DNA from: an uncultured Mycoplasma sp.
GTDB taxonomy: Bacteria; Bacillota_I; Bacilli_A; RF39; UBA660
Direction of reading: 5' to 3'
Assembly: GCA_905209745.1 (NCBI GenBank)
Contig: CAJLUG010000046.1
Span: forward strand, 1-7,352
DNA: 7,352 bases
Positions 1-5,468 of the stretch are shown piece by piece. Below the pieces are notes generated by a model. That model saw nothing but the letters and a program-made list of their open reading frames with translations. It was not told the DNA's origin and made no database searches. The position numbers were made by a program, and so were the translations under genes. The stretch's first letter is position 1, and each line of letters starts with the position of its first letter.

Positions 1-30
1 GATTGTTGTAAAGAAGGAGAGTGAAAAATA

Positions 31-993
31 ATGGAATTTGGAATTTTAGTACTTGTTATTTTTATCATCATTTTATTAGTTATTGTTGGTGGTATTAAGA
101 TTGTATCTCAATCTAAAGCATATGTTATTGAACGTTTGGGTACTTATCACAGAACAATGCAAACAGGACTTCATTATGTTATTCCTATTGTTGAGAGAGT
201 TGCGAATGTTGTTAGTTTAAAGGAAAATGTTAAAGACTTTGCACCACAACCTGTTATTACTAAGGATAATGTTACAATGCAAATTGATACGGTTGTTTAC
301 TATCAAATTACGGATCCTAAACTATATACGTATGGTGTTGAAAATCCAATTAGTGCAATTGAGAATTTAACAGCTACCACACTTCGTAATATTATTGGTG
401 ATTTGGAACTTGATGAGACTTTAACCAGTCGTGATGTTATTAATACGAAAATGCGTAGTATTTTAGATGAGGCTACTGATCCTTGGGGTATTAAAGTACA
501 TCGTGTTGAAGTAAAGAATATTTTACCTCCTAGAGATATTCAAGAAGCTATGGAAAAACAAATGCGTGCAGAACGTGAAAGACGTGAAGCGATTCTAAAA
601 GCTGAAGGTGAGAAGAAGAGTCAAATTTTAATTGCTGAAGGAGAAAAAGAAAGTACAGTTTTACGTGCTGAAGCACAAAAAGAAGCAAAGATTAAATCTG
701 CAGAAGGTGAAGCTGAGTCTATTGTTAAGATTCAACAAGCTACCGCTGAAGGTCTACGTTTAATTAAAGATGTTGGAATGGATGAAGCAGTTTTAAAACT
801 TAAGAGTTATGAAGCTATGGTAGATGTTGCGAATGGTAATGCTACTAAGATTATTGTTCCAAGTGAATTACAAAACTTAGCAACTCTTGGTACCACTTTA
901 CATGAAATGGTAGATGGACCTGTTCCTCCAAAGCCAGCAGCAAAACCTAGTCCTAAGCCTGTTAAGACAGTAGCAGTAGCTAAAGAAAAATAG
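31..993 (+). CDS. SPFH/Band 7 (stomatin/QmcA-like) membrane protein
   Basis: This 320-residue protein has one N-terminal membrane segment (about residues 4-24, rich in I/L/V) followed directly by an SPFH/Band 7 domain (about 25-180). The family-typical stretch runs from GDLELDETLTSRDVIN (123-138) to the ILPPRDIQEAMEKQMRAERE run (164-183). A long charged coiled coil follows (about 171-245), with four consecutive 11-residue repeats beginning AEG/AEA at 191, 202, 213 and 224. The tail (298-311) is rich in Pro, Lys and Ala. Members of this family oligomerise at the membrane, organise microdomains and often modulate membrane proteases; NfeD-type partners are commonly encoded next door, but the upstream neighbour lies outside the window. 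An AAGGAG at 14-19 precedes the ATG by 11 nt, slightly long but the only good site. The length is normal for the family. The family call is very secure; the specific role is inference. Confidence 0.95.
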   Translation: MEFGILVLVIFIIILLVIVGGIKIVSQSKAYVIERLGTYHRTMQTGLHYVIPIVERVANVVSLKENVKDFAPQPVITKDNVTMQIDTVVYYQITDPKLYTYGVENPISAIENLTATTLRNIIGDLELDETLTSRDVINTKMRSILDEATDPWGIKVHRVEVKNILPPRDIQEAMEKQMRAERERREAILKAEGEKKSQILIAEGEKESTVLRAEAQKEAKIKSAEGEAESIVKIQQATAEGLRLIKDVGMDEAVLKLKSYEAMVDVANGNATKIIVPSELQNLATLGTTLHEMVDGPVPPKPAAKPSPKPVKTVAVAKEK

Positions 994-1000
994 TATTAAT

Positions 1001-1034
1001 AAATTCCTAGAAGCAGTTTTCTAGGAGTTTTATT
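1001..1034 (+). terminator. Rho-independent terminator after the SPFH gene
   Basis: TCCTAGAA (1005-1012) pairs perfectly with TTCTAGGA (1019-1026) around a 6-nt GCAGTT loop. AAAT on the left and GTTT on the right can lengthen the stem to 12 bp with one G-T pair. A T-rich run (GTTTTATTT) follows. It starts 7 bases after the TAG of the SPFH gene and ends only about 15 bases before the next start codon. Confidence 0.8.
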
Positions 1035-1048
1035 TCTGGAGAGTATGT

Positions 1049-2068
1049 ATGATTATTACAAAGTTTAATAATATGAATGTTGAAGTTAATAAGCAATATG
1101 AATTAATACTTGCGATTCATGCTGTATATTTATTAAAACATCCTGAGTTAAGAGATAAGTTTGATTTTATTGAAACGCCTAATATTAATTATATGCATGA
1201 TTTAGAAAAGTTGATTCCTATTGAAAAGTATCCTGAAATGATAAAGTATATTACTAATTTTGGTGATTGTTCTCTTCCAATTTTGTTTGCCGTTGGAATG
1301 GATGACTTCTATCAGGTCGATGATAGAAAACTTAGAAGAGATTTCATTTGTGATTATATGAAGTATGGAACCATTGAAGGGTTTGTGATTGAACTAAAGA
1401 AATTAGCTTTTGATATTCATTGGGATCAATTTTTTGAAACGTATCTTCCGTTTTATCAAGAATTGGTAGAAAAATATTGTAAGTTTCCTGATGATTTAGA
1501 TTTATCTGATATACAGAAATTTTATAGTACGCAACCTAAATCTTATACTTTTATTCCCTCTGTTTTAATGAATGGAGGATTTGGTCCTGAAGATCAAGAA
1601 GGAAATTTATATTACAATAGGGGACTACGTTATAATGAAGAAAAGCAGGTGTTTGATGTTGATAGAGAATATTTAGTAGAGTGTTTATTTCATGAGTTTT
1701 CTCATCCTATTGTTAATTCTTATGTTGATAAATATTTAGCTAATAGTGAAGTTTTAGATGAGTTTTATCAACAGGCTCTTTGTCATAATCTGTTTGATCA
1801 GTATCGTAACAAGAAGGAAACAGTAATGTATGAATATTTGGTTCGGGCAAATGCTTATTTATTAACGAAAAAATATTTTAAAGATACCATTCCAGCCATT
1901 GAAGATGATTGGGTAATTCCTCATGGTTTTACTTATTTACCAGATTTGGTATCTTTTACTGAAACTCATTTGGGTTATTATCCTAATTATGAAGAGTTTG
2001 TTAAGAGAGGTATTCCAATATTTATGAAATCTTGTATAGAGTGTTCTAAAGAAAAAGGAATTAGTTGA
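1049..2068 (+). CDS. Putative zinc metallopeptidase, DUF4932-like (HEFSH)
   Basis: This 339-residue protein has no signal peptide or membrane segment, so it is probably cytoplasmic. The key motif is HEFSHP, with H215, E216 and H219 forming an HExxH zinc site. A glutamate 43 residues later, in YEYLVRANAY (E262), is well placed to be the third metal ligand, as in gluzincin peptidases. The HEFSHPxVN and E-x-x-VRA pattern resembles proteins annotated as DUF4932; that match is from memory and no search was run. No substrate is known for that family. GGAG at 1038-1041 lies 7 nt before the ATG. The preceding terminator leaves almost no room for a promoter, so transcription comes from read-through or from a promoter inside the SPFH gene that I could not identify. 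It ends in TGA, overlapping the convergent radical SAM gene by 8 bases. The peptidase fold is fairly likely; activity is unproven. Confidence 0.8.
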   Translation: MIITKFNNMNVEVNKQYELILAIHAVYLLKHPELRDKFDFIETPNINYMHDLEKLIPIEKYPEMIKYITNFGDCSLPILFAVGMDDFYQVDDRKLRRDFICDYMKYGTIEGFVIELKKLAFDIHWDQFFETYLPFYQELVEKYCKFPDDLDLSDIQKFYSTQPKSYTFIPSVLMNGGFGPEDQEGNLYYNRGLRYNEEKQVFDVDREYLVECLFHEFSHPIVNSYVDKYLANSEVLDEFYQQALCHNLFDQYRNKKETVMYEYLVRANAYLLTKKYFKDTIPAIEDDWVIPHGFTYLPDLVSFTETHLGYYPNYEEFVKRGIPIFMKSCIECSKEKGIS

Positions 2069-2090
2069 TATTTACTAATTCCTTTATTTT
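2054..2090. terminator. Bidirectional terminator shared by convergent genes
   Basis: AAAGGAATTAGT (2054-2065) pairs perfectly over 12 bp with ACTAATTCCTTT (2074-2085) around an 8-nt loop. On the plus strand a T run follows (2087-2093). On the minus strand the A run at 2052-2056 supplies the U tract. The left arm is exactly the last four sense codons (KGIS) of the metallopeptidase gene, and the stop codons of both converging genes (2066-2068 on plus, 2063-2061 on minus) lie in the left arm and loop. One hairpin therefore serves both transcripts. Confidence 0.88.
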
Positions 2091-3014
2091 TTTGCCTTGA
2101 TAAGTATTTCTTTTTACCATTTCTTTATCAATGTCGTTTAAGACACAGAATTTTTTAATTAACCAATCTGGTTCTACTAGATCTTCTTGTTTTGGATCTC
2201 CTGTAATTCTATGAATGACGATTTCTGGTCTTAGTAGTTCTAGTTGGTCTATTACAATATCTATATATTCTTCTTTGGTTAATACTTTAAAGTGTTCTTT
2301 TTGGTATAGTTTTTCTAGAGGTGTATCTTTTAATATACTTAGCATATGTATCTTTATGCCTTGGATATCTAGATTGTTTAAATATTTTACTGTGTTTAGC
2401 ATATCTTCTTTTGTCTCATAGGGAAGACCGTTGATGATATGGACGACGACATCAATATTTCTTTCTCTTAGTTTTTTTACCATGTCTTCGAAACATTGTA
2501 GGGTATGACAACGATTGATTAATTTGGCTGTGTTTTCATTTGTTGTCTGTAGACCTAGTTCTATGGTTAAGTATGTTTTTTTGTTTAATTCTTCTAGATA
2601 ATCTAGACATTCTTCGGTAATAGCGTCTGGTCTTGTTGCGATATTTAGACCGATTACATTATCAAAACTAAGTACGGTTTCATATAGTTTTTTTAGAGTA
2701 GCTATATCAGCATAAGTATTGGTTCTTGCTTGGAAATAACCAATAAATTTGCCATCTTTCCATTTATGAAGCATCATTTCTTTTACGGTATCAAACTGTT
2801 TTCTTAGAGAGTCTTCTTTATTACCAGCAAACTCTCCACTACCTGTTTTAGAGCAATAAATACATCCTCCATAACCTACAGTACCATCTATGTTGGGACA
2901 ACTAAATCCAGCATTTAGACTTATTTTAAATACTTTAGAGTGAAACTTGGTTTTATAGTAATAGTCTAGTGTATGATAACGTTTATTTGTGTTTGAGTAC
3001 TTAAAGGGATTCAT
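2061..3014 (-). CDS. ytqA: Radical SAM protein, TIGR01212 (YtqA/MnmL or YhcC-like)
   Basis: A 317-residue protein with the radical SAM cysteines C39, C51 and C54 in CPNIDGTVGYGGCIYC, spaced CX11CX2C as is characteristic of the TIGR01212 group. Further family marks are FQARTNTYAD (94-103), NIATRPDAI (124-132), ELGLQT (152-157) and the HIINGLPYE segment (192-200). The cysteines bind a [4Fe-4S] cluster that cleaves S-adenosylmethionine. In Bacillus subtilis the YtqA member (renamed MnmL, as I recall) takes part in making mnm5s2U at the tRNA wobble position, usually next to the methylase MnmM. No MnmM is seen here, so orthology is unproven and the E. coli YhcC-like alternative stays open. I chose ATG at 3014 over an in-frame GTG at 3026 because that GTG overlaps the GAGG ribosome site (3024-3021), which sits 6 nt before the ATG. 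The start lies 1 nt after the patatin stop, implying translational coupling. Confidence 0.92.
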   Translation of the reverse strand: MNPFKYSNTNKRYHTLDYYYKTKFHSKVFKISLNAGFSCPNIDGTVGYGGCIYCSKTGSGEFAGNKEDSLRKQFDTVKEMMLHKWKDGKFIGYFQARTNTYADIATLKKLYETVLSFDNVIGLNIATRPDAITEECLDYLEELNKKTYLTIELGLQTTNENTAKLINRCHTLQCFEDMVKKLRERNIDVVVHIINGLPYETKEDMLNTVKYLNNLDIQGIKIHMLSILKDTPLEKLYQKEHFKVLTKEEYIDIVIDQLELLRPEIVIHRITGDPKQEDLVEPDWLIKKFCVLNDIDKEMVKRNTYQGKKIKELVNIN

Positions 3015-3015
3015 G

Positions 3016-4176
3016 TTATACCTCACATATTGTATATAGATATAGTGCTTTTAGAAATAGCCATGGGCTTAATAAGGCTTTTTTCTTTAGAGACTTTTTA
3101 TGGTCTTTTATTTCTTCTATCATTTCTTTTATGTTATCTACTTCTTTTGATGTAAGAGTCTTTAAGTTTTTCTTTAGTTCTTTGTTGAAGTGTCTTTCAG
3201 TATATATTTTGGTCTCGTCTAGTTTTAAATCTTTCGCAACTGCTTCCATTACTTTTAGAGTCATCTTGTTAGCGATTTCTTCTGTTTCTACTTTAGAAAT
3301 ATGAAGTAGGTTTTTAAATGTTTCTGTTGCTTTTTTACTATCTAGTATGTCTTCTAAGATATATTGGAAGGTTGTTAGATGTTTCTTTTGGTTTTTTTCT
3401 ATTGTTCCTAGACGGAAGGTATATTTTTTACCTTCTAATTTACCAAATTTTTTTAACGTGTCATTATAGCCTAATTTAATATTTCTTTTGGCTCCTTCTT
3501 CATAGAAGTTTAGGAAGTTAGTTAGTTTATTATTTGGTCTTACTTTGGTTATTTTGACATTCTTTTTTGGTTTTTTGGTAATTCCTGGAGCGGATAGGTC
3601 AATCGCAATAATTTCATCTGCGCCAAGATCGATTGCGAGATTGATTGGAAGGTTATCGATAACGCCTCCGTCAATATATTTATTTCCATCGATTTCTTTT
3701 TGTTTAAAAGCAGGGTAACAAGAAGCAGAAGCCATTAGGTAGTCTGCTAGTTTTTCCTTTGGAATATCTTTTTTACTGATTTCTACTGGCTTTTTGGTAG
3801 TTAGATTTAGAGTTACAAGTCCATAGTTTATTTTAGAGTTATAGAACTTTTTGTAATTTAGTTCTTTTTTGATAATTTTTTCTATTTCTGTTACTTCCAT
3901 ACCACCTTGTTTTAGGAATGTTTTACCATATAATTTCATTACTTCTAGATCGTTACTATTGTCTACTGTTTCATTAAACAATACTTCTAGATTGATTTTT
4001 TTCCATAGGGATATGGCTCTTCTATAACTATTTTGAGTAACCATTGCTCCATTTAGGGCTCCTATAGAAGTACCTGTAACAATATCAAATTTTATATGTA
4101 GTTTTTTTAATGCTTTCCAAGCACCTATTTGGTAGGAACCTTTTGCTCCTCCCCCGGATAATACTAATGCTTTCAT
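3016..4176 (-). CDS. Patatin-like phospholipase / acylhydrolase
   Basis: This 386-residue protein has all the patatin marks: the oxyanion loop GGGAKG (8-13), the nucleophile elbow GTSIG with S37, and the catalytic aspartate in the DGG triplet (D169-G171) of the YIDGGVIDNLP segment. These form the Ser-Asp dyad that hydrolyses acyl esters of membrane lipids. The catalytic domain fills about residues 1-200. The rest is lysine-rich and mostly helical, includes a GYNDTLKKFGKLEG stretch typical of bacterial patatins, and ends in a short hydrophobic segment (SPWLFLKALYLYTI) that may touch the membrane. There is no signal peptide, so it is probably a cytoplasmic or inner-leaflet enzyme of the RssA/YlbK kind. 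GAGG lies 10 nt upstream of the ATG and a strong promoter lies just beyond. It is the first gene of a two-gene unit with the radical SAM gene. The family is certain; the lipid substrate is unknown. Confidence 0.95.
   Translation of the reverse strand: MKALVLSGGGAKGSYQIGAWKALKKLHIKFDIVTGTSIGALNGAMVTQNSYRRAISLWKKINLEVLFNETVDNSNDLEVMKLYGKTFLKQGGMEVTEIEKIIKKELNYKKFYNSKINYGLVTLNLTTKKPVEISKKDIPKEKLADYLMASASCYPAFKQKEIDGNKYIDGGVIDNLPINLAIDLGADEIIAIDLSAPGITKKPKKNVKITKVRPNNKLTNFLNFYEEGAKRNIKLGYNDTLKKFGKLEGKKYTFRLGTIEKNQKKHLTTFQYILEDILDSKKATETFKNLLHISKVETEEIANKMTLKVMEAVAKDLKLDETKIYTERHFNKELKKNLKTLTSKEVDNIKEMIEEIKDHKKSLKKKALLSPWLFLKALYLYTICEV
3021..3024 (-). promoter_or_regulatory. Ribosome binding site deciding the radical SAM start
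   Basis: On the minus strand GAGG is followed by TATAAC and then ATG (3014-3012). The site lies inside the last codons of the patatin gene, whose TAA (3018-3016) falls between it and the ATG. This arrangement favours re-initiation by ribosomes finishing the patatin gene and argues against the upstream in-frame GTG at 3026-3024, whose last base is part of the GAGG itself. Confidence 0.7.
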
Positions 4177-4201
4177 ATTTTCACGTCCTCATTTCCGCTT
4201 T

Positions 4202-4230
4202 ATTGTATCATAAAAATATCTAAATGACAA
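4202..4230 (-). promoter_or_regulatory. Promoter of the patatin-radical SAM unit
   Basis: Read on the minus strand, TTGTCA (4230-4225) is separated by exactly 17 bases from TACAAT (4207-4202). Each hexamer matches the housekeeping consensus at 5 of 6 positions. TGA directly before the -10 makes it an extended -10 element. The predicted start of transcription is near 4195, giving a leader of about 20 bases that contains the GAGG ribosome site. Confidence 0.75.
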
Positions 4231-4236
4231 TTTCTG

Positions 4237-4245
4237 TGTTATACT
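4237..4245 (+). promoter_or_regulatory. Extended -10 promoter of the M15 peptidase gene
   Basis: TGT followed by TATACT (4240-4245, 5 of 6 consensus matches) forms an extended -10 element. At the right distance upstream (around 4217-4222) there is only a weak TATCTA, so the TG motif probably compensates. The -35 of the divergent patatin promoter lies just 9 bases to the left of this element. Predicted transcription starts near 4252, only a few bases before the coding region. Confidence 0.5.
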
Positions 4246-4253
4246 TGTATTGT

Positions 4254-4260
4254 AGGTGAT
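4254..4260 (+). promoter_or_regulatory. Shine-Dalgarno AGGTGAT deciding the M15 start
   Basis: AGGTGAT matches seven contiguous bases of the anti-Shine-Dalgarno complement (AGGAGGTGATC). It overlaps the candidate GTG (4256) and ATG (4259) starts, so it cannot serve them. It sits 4 nt before TTG 4265, with 8 nt between AGG and TTG, which is ideal spacing. A TAG at 4253-4255 closes the frame upstream, so these three codons are the only choices. Confidence 0.6.
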
Positions 4261-4264
4261 GTTT

Positions 4265-5386
4265 TTGAAAAAGAAGTTTCGATTAAAGAAATCTGTTTTG
4301 AAAAAGTTAAAGATTGTTGGAGGCGTTTTGGCAGTTATTTTGGCAGTCTTTTGTTTTTACTCTGTACAAATCCATTCTCTTACGGAATTAGGATATAGTA
4401 AGGAAGCTAGTCGTACTATTTTGTTTCAGTTTAAGAAAGATTATGTATTAGCTGTTGGAGAAAATAAGACTCTTAATGCAGCTTTTGAGAGTAGTGATTA
4501 TAATGAAAAGTATTTAGATCAATATAGTAAAATAGATTATCAAGACCAAAAACATTTGATTCGAAATATTAATACTCTTATTAAGAAGGGGTATACGAAT
4601 AATAATATTTCTATGATCTTAGCTCGTGGTAATGATGTGGATGTTACTGAGTTTGCGAAGAGAGATAAGATTTTATATATCGAAGAGTTCTTATCTTATC
4701 CTTATGCTAAACTTCGTAATTATGATCGTTATGTTAATTATTCTAATGAAACCGGTGAAGATGAAGAGACGACAGTTTTGGCTGTTAATTTGGATATGGA
4801 TAAAGAAGATTATAAAGATCCAGTAGAGATTACGGAGTTTAGTACTGATATGTTGGTTAATAAACATCGTAGTTTGACAGAGGATTTTTTACCAGAAGAT
4901 TTGGTTACTATTGATACTAAGTATGCTTCTGATGATACGATTCAAGCTTCTCGTATTGCGGTTAATGCCTTTATGGATATGTATGAAGCTGCAGAAAAAG
5001 AAGGGTATCATTTGGTTATTAATTCTGGGTACCGTAGTTATCAAGATCAAGTAGAAATTTGTAATACTTATCGTGGTCTTTATGGAGAGAGTTATGTTAC
5101 TAATTATGTTGCGCAACCTGGTTTTTCTGAGCATCAGACGGGCCTTGCTTTTGATGTTGGTAGTAGGGACTCTAATATTTTTGCAGATTCAGATGAATAT
5201 GACTGGATGCAGGAGAATGCCTATAAGTATGGATTTATTCAAAGATTTCCTACTGGATATGAAGCTATTACAGGGTTTCGAGCAGAACCTTGGCATTATC
5301 GATATGTGGGTAAAAAGATTGCGAAATATATTCATGAAGAGGGTATTTCTTTTGAAGAGTATTATGCTTTGTTTTTAGATTCTTAA
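4265..5386 (+). CDS. Membrane-anchored M15 D,D-carboxypeptidase (VanY/DacB-like)
   Basis: From TTG 4265 the product has 373 residues; GTG 4256 or ATG 4259 would add three or two. A lysine/arginine-rich start is followed by one membrane helix (about 17-36) with no clear cleavage site, giving an extracellular anchored enzyme. The C-terminal peptidase M15 domain (about 215-373) shows SGYRS (254-258), the SEHQTGLAFD motif with zinc ligands H290 and D297, and EPWH with catalytic E341 and zinc ligand H344. These residues are those of VanY-type enzymes, which remove the terminal D-Ala of peptidoglycan stem peptides; here they are complete. The central region carries two similar GY(S/T)-x7-IL segments (43-53 and 109-119) and an NYDRYVNYS stretch (152-160) also found in other Gram-positive M15 proteins. 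No van genes are nearby, so general wall trimming is likelier than glycopeptide resistance. Its promoter diverges from the patatin gene. Confidence 0.92.
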   Translation: MKKKFRLKKSVLKKLKIVGGVLAVILAVFCFYSVQIHSLTELGYSKEASRTILFQFKKDYVLAVGENKTLNAAFESSDYNEKYLDQYSKIDYQDQKHLIRNINTLIKKGYTNNNISMILARGNDVDVTEFAKRDKILYIEEFLSYPYAKLRNYDRYVNYSNETGEDEETTVLAVNLDMDKEDYKDPVEITEFSTDMLVNKHRSLTEDFLPEDLVTIDTKYASDDTIQASRIAVNAFMDMYEAAEKEGYHLVINSGYRSYQDQVEICNTYRGLYGESYVTNYVAQPGFSEHQTGLAFDVGSRDSNIFADSDEYDWMQENAYKYGFIQRFPTGYEAITGFRAEPWHYRYVGKKIAKYIHEEGISFEEYYALFLDS

Positions 5387-5411
5387 AAAATAGCGGCTTG
5401 CTATTTTTTTC
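5385..5411 (+). terminator. Rho-independent terminator after the M15 gene
   Basis: AAAAAATAGC (5385-5394) pairs over 10 bp with GCTATTTTTT (5400-5409) around a 5-nt GGCTT loop, ending in a run of seven T. The left arm begins inside the TAA stop codon. The -35 hexamer of the next gene's promoter begins one base after the T run. Confidence 0.85.
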
Positions 5412-5440
5412 TTGGAATATTTTTACTTTTATGATATTAT
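5412..5440 (+). promoter_or_regulatory. Promoter of the GH31 gene
   Basis: TTGGAA (5412-5417) is followed by a 17-base spacer and TATTAT (5435-5440), with TGA directly upstream of the -10 as an extended element. Predicted transcription starts near 5447. The leader of about 20 bases contains AAGAAGGTG (5455-5463), 5 nt before the ATG. No operator repeat is evident. Its architecture closely resembles the patatin promoter. Confidence 0.75.
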
Positions 5441-5468
5441 GTTACTAGAATAAGAAGAAGGTGTTGGT

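Noticed and set aside
2066..2068. TGA read as tryptophan (Mycoplasma-type code)
   Set aside because: TGA ends the metallopeptidase frame within its terminator hairpin, and all tryptophans seen in the window are TGG.
2215..2421. Plus-strand open frame of 68 codons antisense to the radical SAM gene
   Set aside because: Low-complexity S/F/I-rich translation and full overlap with a gene carrying clear family motifs; a shadow frame.
3015..3026. GTG at 3026 as the start of the radical SAM gene
   Set aside because: It overlaps the GAGG ribosome site that serves the ATG at 3014, and has no site of its own.
4626..5378. Several open frames of 66-101 codons inside the M15 gene on both strands
   Set aside because: They overlap a gene with complete catalytic motifs, and their translations have biased, meaningless composition.
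4256..5386. vanY as part of a glycopeptide resistance cluster
   Set aside because: No vanH, vanA-type ligase, vanX or two-component genes are in the window, and M15 enzymes are common housekeeping wall enzymes.
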